The notes under the pieces were generated by a model. The model worked only from the letters and a program-made list of their open reading frames with translations, was not told the origin of the DNA and searched no databases. From assembly GCA_037903355.1 (NCBI GenBank), contig JBAJFE010000008.1:1-64000 (forward strand): DNA of 64,000 nucleotides. The letters are read 5' to 3'. Below are positions 1-10,620 of the stretch, piece after piece (position 1 is the first letter of the stretch; every line of letters begins with the position of its first letter). Origin of the DNA: Trichuris trichiura (lineage: Eukaryota > Nematoda > Enoplea > Trichinellida > Trichuridae). The position numbers were made by a program, and so were the translations under genes.

Positions 1-195
1 TCGTCGATGCGCGCCTAGGGTATAGCAGAGCTGCTTTCCCCATACACTGCCATCAAGAAAACCGATGGCTGCAAAATTTACTATTCAAACTAGCACAGAT
101 TTTTTAAAGCGAGAATAATGCAGGAATACGTTTCTGCTCGCTGCTTTTAATTTAGTTTCAACTGAAGTAATCGCGAAGAAATACGCGCTCCGTGG
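1..195 (+). repeat. Partial copy of the ~460-bp tandem repeat unit
   Basis: The first ~195 bases match the unit of the array at 4.0-7.2 kb. They share the TCGTCxATGCGC...TAGGGTATAG block, the 'CATCAAGAAAACC' block, the 'GGAATACGTTTCTG' block and the 'GAAGxxATCGCG' block, in the same order and orientation. Similarity stops near 195, just before copia-derived sequence begins. The window therefore starts inside a repeat unit, and an array may continue to the left. Confidence 0.75.
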
Positions 196-250
196 AAGGA
201 TTACTGCAATACTACAGCCCACGCGCAGACAATACAATTCTCCTGCGCAC

Positions 251-2071
251 ATGCGGCAGACTATGAGTTTTTCTGAAAATTATAGCCCCTGCGTTTCGTT
301 AGGACGGTTAATCCGTACAGGAAGAAAGGGGAGACCGCGCAAGCAGTATCATTTTCGGAAGAGTTCAGCTGAATGTCCAAGTAATGAAACGAAAGAAGAG
401 ACAGTTGAACGTAACGTCGAAGCTGCTGCCGATGCTGAAATTTCAATAGCAGAGGCAATGGAAAGTCCTGATGCCAGAGAATGGTATGATGCGATTAAAA
501 CGGAAACCTTATCCCTTGTCGAAAATAACTCATGGTCTATTGTGGAAAGACTTTCAGATCGGCAAATCGTTGAAAGCCGATTAGTTCTGTGCAACACATT
601 TAAGGCAGACGGGAGTTTAGAACGTCGTAAATCTAGGCTGGTCGCCAAAGGTTACACCCAACAACATGGCACCGATTTCAAGGAGACGTTTGCTCCTGTT
701 GTACGTCTCAATTCAATTCGTACACCGATGGCTTTAGCTGTTGAGAAAAGTTTAACAATTCGTCAACTTGATATTGCTACTGCCTTTCTAAGCGGTGACT
801 TGGAAGGAAACCTTTTCATGCAACTACCAGATTTGCTCGAAAAGATGTTAATGGAAATTGTATAAAAAAAGGTGCTGTCCAGCCAAATTCTAAACACGGC
901 CCGTAAATGGTTGCAGCAGTTGCGGAAAATGAAGTAACCTGTTTGCAAGTTGGGGAAAGCAATTTATGGTTTTAAACAAGCAAGTCGTCAATGGTACAAG
1001 AAGTTAGACGAGAACTTGCGTTATTTTGGAATGAAGCCCTTAGAATCAGACCCTTGTGTCTATTCGGTACCATAGACAGATGGAGCTTTGAAGCTCGTTG
1101 CAAATTTATGTCGACAACACTTTTCTGCTGCCGAATGACATCAAGTGGATAAAGGACGTTAAGACTGAACTGGCGAAAACATTTAAGGTCCGTGATCTGG
1201 GACCCATCAGCTATGGTCTTGGGATTCAGTTCAAACACGATGAGAAAAAGGGAACAATTTCAATCTCCCAATGCTTGTACGTGTTGAACCTTCTAAGGCG
1301 TTTTGGCATGGAGAACTGCAAGCCAGCCACAACTCCTCTAGAACCCAACTTGAAGCTGACTAAGCCACCTACTGTTAGCAAGGAAGAGATGATCAGGTTA
1401 CCTTACCAGGTGTTAATTGGAAGTCTAATGTACTTGGCGGTAGCTATGAGACCTGACATTGCATACGCTGTCAGTTCATTTAGCCGATTCAATACTAGCT
1501 ACACTGAAGAACACTGGAAAGCTGCTAAGAGAATACTATGATATCTCAAAAGCACTTCAAATCTTAGGCTCGTATACCGACGATCAGGAAAGCGACCAAT
1601 GGGTTATGCAGATGCAGATTGGGGTGGTTGTCCAGTTGACAGAAGGTCGTATACAGGATTAATTTTCAAGTACGGAAATGCCGCAGTGAGTTGGGAAGCT
1701 AGAAAACACCGTACAGTGGCGTTACGCAGCACTGAAGCTGAATACATGAATTTAGCTGAGACTGTTAAAGAGACATTATGAATGAGGACTTTTCTTCGAG
1801 AAATTGATGAGCCAATTGTTGATGCAATCGATGTGTACAATGATAATTTTGGTGCTCAAGAGCTTGCTCAGAATTCAGTATTCCATGCCAGGACCAAGCA
1901 TATTGACATCAAATACCACTTTGTACGTGAGACATTGTCGAGGGGATTCGTCAACGTAGTATATTTGGCCACAGAGCAGATGACGGACGATATCTTAACT
2001 AAGGGACTTTATTCGCCGAAACATAACCTCTATGTGACACATCGACTGAGGGGGAGTGTTGGAGATATATC
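251..2071 (+). pseudogene. copia pol remnant (reverse transcriptase / RNase H)
   Basis: Coding remnant of the copia polyprotein in at least four pieces: 251-865, about 935-1097, 1098-1541, and 1542 onward through 1599-2071. The family's RT would copy element RNA and its RNase H would remove the template. Here the stop at about 1539 falls at a position where the family usually has Arg (CGA to TGA fits one transition), and the stop at 1779 replaces a usual Trp. The second catalytic Asp of the RT YxDD box is Asn. Decay by point mutation after insertion is the simplest reading. No function is expected. Confidence 0.93.
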
Positions 2072-2168
2072 AACTCATACATTACGCGTTACATATCCCA
2101 CACATCACGTTAACTGTCCACTGTATTCTGGCTAATAAACAGTGTACTCTGCGTTCGAAGTTACAACA
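2057..2168 (+). repeat. Probable 3' LTR of the copia element
   Basis: Directly after pol a purine tract (GAGGGGGAG) precedes TGTTGGAG, and the candidate LTR ends TTACAACA. The ends form a TGTTG/CAACA inverted pair, as expected for copia LTRs. An AATAAA lies at 2134-2139. At 112 bp it is short for an LTR, and no 5' LTR is present in the window for comparison, so the right end is uncertain. Confidence 0.55.
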
Positions 2169-2200
2169 GTTTCTTGGTACGAGACCGTAGAGTTATATTG

Positions 2201-2394
2201 GGCTGCTTTTTTTATGGATTGTAAGTTCCGTTGAAAAATTTTCATACTAATTTTTTCGGAGCTTTTGGGTCAAACGCGGTCTTAAATGAATCATTTAAGA
2301 CCGCTGAAGACGAGGTCGCGTTTGACCCGAAAGCTCCGGGAAACTTAGTATTCAAATTTTTCAACGGGACTTACAATCCGTAAAAGAAGCAACC
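2201..2394. repeat. 194-bp fold-back (MITE-like) inverted repeat
   Basis: The two halves are near-complementary along most of their length. The left arm runs GGCTGCTTTTTTTATGGATT and on through GGTCAAACGCG to a CTTAAATGA palindromic centre; the right arm mirrors it and ends GAAGCAACC. The arms differ by point changes and a short insertion (about 2304-2316). No coding capacity. It begins 32 bp after the candidate copia LTR. A non-autonomous fold-back or MITE copy is the likely identity. Confidence 0.8.
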
Positions 2395-2581
2395 TAGTTA
2401 TCATTTATTAAGTTAAAAACGACGAAGTCTGCCTAACGCTTTAGTATGAGCTATAGCGAAAATTTAAAGTTTCAGCAAACTGTTTCTTTAAACTAACTTT
2501 CAACGGTGTGTCTCGCGTAACAGTGTCATAATTTGTCAATAAGCTAGAAGGTTGATTCGTCAAACGCGCGCGCTAAGCAAT

Positions 2582-2967
2582 ATGGCTAAGAAACCAACAC
2601 GCGCATACTCAAGCGAACTACAAAGTCAGGCAGAGTCTCTGCAGGTATACTTGCACGTTGCTTACGACAATAAAAAAAATTCTTTTTTCCTTAGGAATTC
2701 AAACGTGCTCAACAGGATTGCGTCATCAACACTGTCAAACGGCAGACTGGCTATAGTGTGCCTTTGGACACATTTTCGATGATCAAGTTAGGATGGATTG
2801 ATAATAGCGGTCGAAGAAACGTGCCGGCAAATTTCGTAGATACCTTAGCCGACGATTTGAAGGCCGCTGATATAACTTCCGTACATTCAATGGGCAAATT
2901 TCACTTTCAAGCTCACAAGGAAACCCAGTATGAGAAGAACGAAGCGGGAAGAGCAAAAACTAATTAA
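2582..2967 (+). CDS. Small two-exon gene, unrecognised 111-aa product
   Basis: Exon 1 is 2582-2644 (ATG, 21 codons, ending CTG CAG before GTATAC). A 50-bp AT-rich intron (2645-2694, ending TTCCTTAG) is followed by exon 2, 2695-2967 (90 codons plus TAA). Both exons are in phase 0 and the joint frame stays open, which would be unusual by chance. The predicted protein is about 111 residues, hydrophilic, rich in Lys, Gln and Asp, with no signal peptide or membrane segment. It contains an acidic stretch (FVDTLADDLKAAD) and a basic C-terminus. I do not recognise the family. A further 5' exon cannot be excluded. The intron size matches verified introns elsewhere in this window, which supports the model. 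Confidence 0.5.
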
Positions 2968-4026
2968 AGACGTCTATTTAAATTCAAGCATTCCTGACGC
3001 AATCAAGAAGATGCCTCGCCTAGTTTTTGTTACGTCATCTGTGCAATAAACCTGCGCATTAATAATTCTCTCTTTAGTCTTCTTCAGTAGCCCCTTAAAC
3101 TAAAAATTATAGCGCTAAATTGTTGCAACGTTTATGAATAATAACCTACAACCAGGTAAACTTAAAGTTGGCAAATCATAACATTCTGCGATAGAAACGC
3201 GCGAGCTTATTGGGCATCCCGTTTCCATGAAGCAATATTCAACTGCCAAGCGTTGTAGCGAAAATGAGGCGACCGTCTGAAATGTCGTTCACATCTTAAC
3301 AAACAAAGTACGCTCCCTGATAATGTCAGTTAAGGTTCTGTAATGTCAGTAAATTTTAAGCCTAACTTTGGCTTCGGTCTACGACAAGATTTTGAAACTA
3401 ACAATACAGAAACACAAAAGTCATAAATGAATAAGCCTAACTTTTTCTTTTTGTTTCTCACGCTTAGTAAATGCTACCTAAGCCTAAACCAAAAACGGGT
3501 AATACTATTATGGGTGCTCATGCGCGTTTCAGTAAAGGATTAAAAAAGAAGACACACGTCGTTCATGCATTTCTTGCAAAATATAAAACGAAAAGAATTA
3601 TTTTTATTTATAAAGTCTGCCGCGTTTGCAACAGCTTATTCCCTGCCGTATTCAAAGCAGCACTTAGCCAAACCTAACTACTATTAAGTATAGTGTAGCT
3701 TTCGAAAATAAAATTATTCTAATTTACGGAGGACGAAAAGCATGCCAGCAAGCAAAGAAAAACGAACCGTAACCTTCAAACGTTGCCAGATTTTTCTCAG
3801 CGTACATTAACGTGAATCCAATAACACAAGCAAAATCAGACGTCAAGCCAAAACAAAGCAATAAATAGGTGGAATAAGAACTTAAGTTCGTTGTGGACTA
3901 TCGATAGCGTTGGCTCTAAAAATTACGCTATGGGAAGTAGTGCTTCAACATATCCTATTGTTGCCGTTTTGCCATGACGTGCATAAATTATTTATCATGA
4001 AATAGAAACCGAAATATTGGGTTTGC
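2968..4026. other. No supported gene
   Basis: AT-rich sequence between the small gene and the repeat array. The longest open frame (3471-3677, 68 codons, Lys-rich) lacks splice support or family features, so I do not call it. Confidence 0.5.
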
Positions 4027-7000
4027 GTAGGTATAGGCGCATAGTTCCGGCCGTTAGAGTACTTCGTCAATGCGGCCTTAGGGTGTAGAAGAGCGACTTT
4101 AGTCGAACACCGCTGTGAAGAGATGCAATGGCTTCTGAGACTAGTACGGGACCTAACACGGCTGTTTAAAAGCCAGCAAGCTGCAGCATTAGGTTTCTAC
4201 TGCTGCTTTGCACTTCGTTTCGTGTGAAAGGATCGCGCAGAAGCACAATCTCCTTAGCGGTCGACGTTTGGCTACCGATTCCGCATGTGTATCATAGCGC
4301 TTCTACAGTCCTGTCGTAGAGGAAGGACCTCTCCGCCGTGGAGTGGACGGCAAATGAGTATTTTTGAAAATACCGCTACCTGCTTTTCGTTCACCTACTG
4401 TATGAAGAATTTAGAAAGAAAGGTTTTTTTATTTCCGGGCTCGCGTTGCGCTGCCGAGCTAGGAAAAACCTCAACGTTCTTCTTGGTAAGTACAGGGGCA
4501 TCATATTCGCTAGGTAAAGTACATCGAACATGTCCCCCAAAGGGTACTGAAAATTGGTCTTAGTGGAACCCCGCCACAAACGACAATTATAGCTTCCAAA
4601 TTTCGTACCCCACCCAGCGAGACAGTTTGAAAGCAAGAAAGATGCAGAGGTATGTTTCCGCATGTAACTTTGATTTTAATTTCAGATGAATCAATCGCGC
4701 GGAAAAGCAGGTTGGTTTTAAATCTCTCTTTCCTATCCTACTCCGGAGGAGCATTTCGACGCTTTTACAGGTGTCTCGGAGACAAAAGGCTTTTCCGGCG
4801 CGCAATGAGTGGTCTATGAATATTTTTGAAAATATTGGTACCTGCTTTTCCTACATCTACTGTACGAACAACGTAGAAAGAGAATTTTCCCTATTCTCTG
4901 ACTCCCGTTGCGCAGAGGAGCTCGTAATTGTAGGTATATAGCTTACTGGAAGTATAGGCGCATACATTTTGGCAGTAAAAATACTTCGTCATTGAAGCCC
5001 TATGGCACAGAAGAGCGACTTTCGTCGCACACCGTCATCAAGAGAAGCAATGGCTTGCAGGACTCGTACGCGGCCTAACACAGTTATGTAAAAGGTAGCA
5101 CGGTGCAGGGTTGGGTTTTTGCTGCTACTTTCCATTTCGTTTTGGATGAAGGGTTCGCGCGGGAAAACAGGCTCGCTATCGCTGGACATTTCTGTTCCTT
5201 TTCCAGAGGGGCGATAGGGCGCTTCTACAGCCGTCTGGCAAAGAAACGGCTGTGGCGCGCAGCGGATGTCATAAGAGTACTTTGAGATTACTGGTACCTG
5301 TTTTTTGTTCATCTACTGTAGGAAGGGTTAAAAAGCGAAGTTTTTTCATGTTTCCGGTCGCCACTTGCTCCAGGGGTCTCTCAGAAATCCGAATGTTGCT
5401 CTCCAAAAGTGTGGGGGCATAATATTCGGTACGCGAAATACTTCGTCCAAGCGCCCCTAGGGTATAGAAGACCGGTTTGTGTGATACCGCCATCAAGAAA
5501 ATCTATAGCTTCCACAGATCATACGCAACTGAATACGGTTATTTGAAAAGAAAAATGGCACAGGAAGACGTTTCTAGCTGCTATTTGGTCTAGTTAATTG
5601 ATGAAGCTATCGCGCAGAAGAACAGGCTGGTTATCGCGCGGCCTTGCTATCCTATTCCGCAAGAAAAATTGCGCGCTTCTACTGACGATTTCAAGACAAC
5701 AGACATCTGCGGCGCGCAGCGGACGGAGGATGATTACTTTTGAAATTAATGTTACCTGCTGTTCGTCCATGAACTGTACGAAGAATGTAGGAAATGGCGT
5801 TTTTCCGGTTTACGGATTCCAGTATCTCAGACGGGCTCTAGAAAATCAGAATGCGGCTGTCCATAATTGTACGAAGAGAATATTCGCTAGTTAAAGTACT
5901 TCGCCCGTGTACTCACAAAGTGTAGAAAGCGGCTTCAGTCGAACACAACCGTGAAAAAGGCCTATTAGCTGCACAAGCTCGTACGCGACTGAACACGGCC
6001 ATTTATAAGCAGAAATGACGCAAGAAAACGTTTCTGGTCGCTACTTTGGATTTCGTTTCGCATGACGCTATCGCGCAAAAAAACAGGTTTGTTATCGGCG
6101 TGCCTTTCTTGTCCCGTTCCGCAGGAGCATCTCGACGCTTCTACAGACGTCTCGGGAGCAACGGTCTTTTCTGACGCGCAGCGGAAGGCCAATGAATATT
6201 TTGGAATCACTGGTACCTCCTTTTCGTTCATTTACTGTACGAGGGATGTAAAGAGAAACTTTTTTCATATTAGCGGCCGCCCGTTGGTTAGACGAACTCC
6301 GAATGGTCAGGATGTTGACCTCCGTAAGTGTGGGGCATAATATTCGATATTCAAGGTGCTTCGTCCATGCACCCGCTGGGGAATAGAAGAGCGGCTTTAG
6401 TCGAACTCCGTCATCAGGAGAAGCGAGAGTTTTCAAAGGATCTACGCGATTGAACATGGCCACTTAAAAGCAGGAACGGTAGAGGAACAGGTTTCTGCCC
6501 GCTGCATTGCATTTGGTCTGCCGTGAAGCTATCGCGCTATCCAAACGGCTCGTTATCGCTCTGGCCTTCCTATTCTATTCCGCAGGAGCATTTCGGCGCT
6601 TCTGAAAACGTCTCGAGCTCAAAAGATGTCTGCGGCGAGCAGGGGACAGCGGTTGAGTATTTTTGAAATTGCTGATACCTGGTTTTCTTTTGTTTACGGT
6701 AGGAAGGGTGCAAAAAAAATTTTTTCGTATTTACGGCCTGTCGTTGCTCAGACGAGCTCCTTAAAATTGGGATGCTGATCTCCGTAAGTGTGGAGGCATA
6801 ATATCCGGTGGTCGAAGTACTTCGTCCATGCACCCTTAGGGTATAGAAGATCAGCTTTAGCCCTTAACACTGAGATCACGAAATTGGGATGTTGATCTCC
6901 ATAAGTGTGGGGCATAATATCCGCTAGTCAAAGTACTTCGTCCATGCGCCCTTAGGGTATAGAAGATCGGCTTTAGCTGAACACTGAGATCAAGAAAACC

Positions 7001-7205
7001 TTTTCCTTCCAAAGCTCCTCTGCGACTGAGCATGGTCTATTCAAAAGCAAGAATGATGCTGGAATACGTTTCTGGCCTCTACTTTGGATTTGGTTTAGAT
7101 GAAGCTATCGCGCAAAAAACAGGCTCGTTATCGCTCATCTCCTTTCCCTTTTCGGAGGAGCATTTCGGCGCTTGTGTAGCCGTAGCCGTAAACGTCGCCC
7201 CTTGT
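4027..7205 (+). repeat. Tandem array of ~460-bp units (about seven copies)
   Basis: Aligned on the ACTTCGTC anchor, unit marks fall at 4061, 4521, 4983, 5440, 5898, 6358, 6819 and 6935. Spacings are 460, 462, 457, 458, 460 and 461 bp, then one truncated 116-bp step. Each unit carries, in order, a TAGGGTATAGAAGA-like block, a CGACTGAACACGG-like block, GAAGCTATCGCGC, a GGAGCATTTCG.CGCTTCTAC block, a TATTTTTGAAATT.CTGGTACCTG block and a GTAAGTGTGGGGCATAATAT block. Copies are clearly diverged. Short open frames recur at the same phase of each unit but are broken differently in each, so the array is satellite-like rather than a gene family. Confidence 0.9.
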
Positions 7206-8142
7206 CTTGACACAGCGTCAAGATTCTGCTTCAGGGTTTAGCATGCCTTCTTTGGGCGTTAAACCTCTTGAGGCGGTGTCAGAATGTGAATTTCTCGTTT
7301 AAGGTGCCTCCTTTTGACGCGTTACGTTTTGACGTGGCGTGAAAGTGTAACCTTTCCGTTTGACGCGCCTTATTTTGACAAGACGCATTTTGACTCGGCA
7401 TGAAAATTTCACTTTATGGTTTGACGCACACTCATTTGACGGGAAGCTAGTTTTCGCACGACGTGGAGTTAAGATGTCCCCATAATTAGTTGGGAAAGGT
7501 GAAGCTTAGAGATGTGATGAAAGCGAGTATCTACCATTCTCCTTTTGCTGTTGTAGAATCAGTGCAGGAAAAGGGAAAGTAGTCTATTGGAGACTGAAAC
7601 TGACAGTATGCAGAATAGTACAGAATTTGATGGAGAATTTATAGTTTAAATGTAGAAGTGATCTTAGGATGTTACTATTACTTTTGAGAAGGCATTAAAG
7701 ACACAGTAAAGGGCATATCTGTGCAACTCCAATAGAGGGCAATCAACCTATCCCTGAAGAAATAAATGTTCTCCGGAAAACACCGAAAGGAAACGCATTT
7801 TGCACAAATCGGATACAAATGATCACTGATGAAAAACTCAGTCGTCGGCAGGATTCTACAGGAGAACGAACACCAAGATCGTTACGGATATTTTCGGATA
7901 TCGCTGGATTAAGACAAAAGAAGAGACACCTTGGAGAACTTCTTCAATTTCAATGGATAGTAAAAATGCTCACAGAATATCCATTCTACAATCTGAGACG
8001 AAAAACTCTAAGTTTCCGAGGAGACAAGCAAACGCATTATGGGCGAAATTAAAAGCTGCTTCCCTATCGTTCATAGAAAAAAGATGCGCTGGAATTAGGC
8101 AAACGTTTCAAGGAACATGCGAGGCACTCGAGCAGCAAAATT
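7206..8142. other. No supported gene; degenerate TTTTGACG-type repeat at 7250-7450
   Basis: Right of the array, 7250-7450 has repeated variants of (T)TTTGACGCG/TTTTGACG at irregular 15-45 bp spacing. The remainder is AT-rich with no convincing exon. The two overlapping frames at 7819-8162 have no splice or family support. Confidence 0.45.
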
Positions 8143-8415
8143 TCACCGGTCTAATAAATTGAAAAATACGGCAAAAATTTCCATACGTATATTCGTTTTA
8201 GTAAATAAGAGAAGAAAGCTTACCAGATGCGATATGCCAAGGAGGAAAGCATATAATGCAGGAGAATAAATGAAACGATGAGGCACAAACGAAACAGCGA
8301 CCATTGTTATTTTGAAGATCACAAACATTAACAGAAAGAGCGATATTGCATAAAATAATTGCAGGGCGAAATTGTACTGTTTTATAGCATCAGCATAACT
8401 GTATTGAACATGCAA
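8143..8415 (-). CDS. Candidate exon encoding hydrophobic segments (unrecognised)
   Basis: A 90-codon minus-strand open frame with three hydrophobic stretches (around residues 18-45, 52-68 and 80-87) separated by short polar turns, resembling part of a multi-pass membrane protein. No conserved motif is visible, and AT-rich sequence can give hydrophobic frames by chance. A nematode-type chemoreceptor fragment is one possibility, but nothing proves it. An alternative is a random open frame. Confidence 0.2.
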   Translation of the reverse strand: MHVQYSYADAIKQYNFALQLFYAISLFLLMFVIFKITMVAVSFVPHRFIYSPALYAFLLGISHLVSFLLLFTKTNIRMEIFAVFFNLLDR

Positions 8416-8839
8416 ACTATTTAAACTTGAGCTACAGAACGAATGATTAGGGCAGAAATTGGATGAAACAAAATGGAAAAAGAAAATAACGGTTGTAAAT
8501 TCACATGTTCATAAGTAATAGCACCAGAAAACTAGCCCTTCGTATCCTAAGCGGGAAAACAGCTGTAACGTCCCGCGTGGACCTTACTCCATCGGTGGAC
8601 ATTGTTTTCGAGATACTTTTATTTGTTACCGAGATTGAAAGGAAACGCATCGGGTCTAACTTCACCGAAAAGGTTCCTCGTCGAATCCCGAACATGTTAC
8701 ACGTCACTTTTCTATCTTCTTCTTTACCGTATTCTGACTGTCAAGTTCTATTTACAAATCAGCAAGTTCATTTATGAGAATGGAGTGCGTACCTCATTTT
8801 CTGCGCCATTGTAAGAATTGATCTTCTCGCGCTGTTCGG

Positions 8840-9330
8840 TTTGAGAAGATAATACGACTTTGATCATCTTAGCCGAAGAAGGCAAGAATGCAACAGGAAT
8901 TCCAGGTTTCGTTCACGGACATCTCTTTCAGCATATTGCAATGAGTATTCGAACGCTTACTTTAAAAAAATGGAAACATTAGAAGAGCTAACATATTTAT
9001 GCTCTCACAAGCGGATCAAAGGGTAAAAGAAGAAAGAACGAAGCCCCTATTATAAAAAAGAAAAGGCACAACGAAGAAAGTTGCCATAAGCGGCAATTCC
9101 ATTGCCATAGACATTACATGAACCGCAAATTATTAAAAATAGGCAACAACGAAGCAGACATAACGACAGAAAGCTTAATCAAACAGGATGCTTCAAGAAA
9201 GGTGCTGAAAACTTGATTTGCGTGCGCTGCAGCAAACGAGTTGCAACAACAAACTCTAAACTGCTTCCGAATTAATGCATTCGATCAAATTAATCTTATT
9301 GACGATAAAAAGTCCAATTAGAGCAAACGG
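8840..9330. repeat. Diverged direct duplication, copy 1
   Basis: Shares an ordered series of blocks with 10160-10620: 'ATCTTAGCC.AAGAAGG', 'GTTC.GTTCACG.ACATCT', 'TTACATGAA..GCAAATTAT', 'AAACAGAT/GG', 'TGCTGAAAA.TTGA', 'AATTAAT.C.TTCGA'. Identity is patchy. No function visible. Confidence 0.6.
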
Positions 9331-10159
9331 AGGAGCACTCACACGATACCGCCGCCTTCTGGCACACGTCTTTACTACTGGAAAATTTAGAAAGTGCCTA
9401 TGAAGCGGTTGAAGACAGAGTCTTGTTAAATGAGATGCACTTTGTCCCACTTCTTAAACTAACTTACTTTTAAATGATCTAATGCCTTCTCATCAGTTGC
9501 TTTCTTTGAAGTCTGCATCATGACATACATATAGGAGTAAGCATTTAGCGCACAGAGGCTTGCGCCCGCACTCGGCGGCATTTGTAAAGTGTTCATCCAA
9601 CTCTTCTATATGGGTTCTTTAAATCAACGGTAGCTTTTAATCCGTACTGTTTGAATAGTTAATACTAGATTTGAAGGCAGCTGATAGCTTCTCAGCGCTA
9701 TAAATAAAGCAATTTTTTTTAAAAAAAGGCTGTGACGATTTGAAAGAGACGAACGAACCATTGAAAAAAGGTAAAGAAAATAGTGATTTATACAAGAAAT
9801 TTGTTGTCATCGAATGGCTATGAAAAAGAATCTGAAATGCATGATGCTTAGCAGTATATTTCTTAGAAGATGGAAATTCATAAACGTTACTCGGCGTAGA
9901 AGAACTTGCCGCAAGCGAGGTGCTTATTCAAGAATTCAACACGAAGAGGAACTTGAGAACGACGGAAATTTCTAGCCAATGGTTTCAGCAGTTTCCGATT
10001 ATGTGAGAGGCTAACGTACTCTACCAATATATTACAACAAATCCATTCGAAGTATAGCGACTTATGATTCCATTTACTTTAGCAGAAGCGACTTCATGCG
10101 AATGGAGTGAACGATCCAGTCGGCACACCGTTATACCAATTGGTTCTTTTCGCGTTGAC

Positions 10160-10620
10160 CAGTTTTACAAGAAGCTAACATGATTCTGGTTATCTTAGCC
10201 TAAGAAGGGAAAACCGTATTCCAAACTACAGGAAGTTCCGTTCACGAACATCTTTTTCTACTTGATTTAACGACAGTTTGAAAGCTTACTTAGGAAGATG
10301 AAAAGAGTATAAACTAATGTACTTACCCTCATACAAATCAACAACAAAAAATGAAGCACGTAATGCACTATAGAAAAGGTACAGCAATTCTACTGCATTA
10401 AACTTAACATGAAATGCAAATTATCAAACATATGCAACAACAAAATAAAAGTTGTACCGGAACATCTAGCCAAACAGATCGCATAATGTAGATGCTGAAA
10501 AATTGACTTTCAAACGTAATGCAGGAAACCAGTTGCAGACAAGAACACTAAACTTACTCGCAATTAATACTTCCGACAGATGATTCAATAAACCTTGTAA
10601 ACTGGTAGCACTCGTAACGT
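10160..10620. repeat. Diverged direct duplication, copy 2
   Basis: Second copy of the block series described at 8840-9330, same orientation, about 1.3 kb downstream, with many substitutions and small indels. Confidence 0.6.

Larger units (their letters stand above)
235..2168 (+). mobile_element. Degenerate, 5'-truncated Ty1/copia LTR retrotransposon (RT-RNase H region)
   Basis: The 3' half of a copia-type pol gene. Codons from about 251 to 865 cover the linker after integrase and the start of reverse transcriptase, including the copia-typical KARLVAKGY-like and F.ETFAPVV blocks. RT resumes around 940-1540 and RNase H runs to about 2070, with YADADWGG, a STEAEY block and a HARTKHIDI.YHFVRE block. 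No gag, protease or integrase catalytic core is present, so the element is 5'-truncated. It is dead: the frame ends at 865, there is an in-frame stop near 1070 and a frame change near 1098, TGA stops lie at about 1539 and 1779, and the RT active-site YVDD reads YVDN. The family is certain. The left boundary is set only by where the satellite similarity ends. Confidence 0.95.

Noticed and set aside
2568..2782. Continuous 76-codon plus-strand frame
   Set aside because: It runs through the 50-bp intron; splicing restores a longer coherent frame.
4027..7205. CRISPR-like or other short direct repeat array
   Set aside because: The repeat is ~460 bp with no spacers, in a eukaryotic genome.
4285..7241. 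Recurring 70-120 codon frames inside the repeat array
   Set aside because: They recur with the unit, are broken differently in each copy and appear on both strands, so they are not credible genes.
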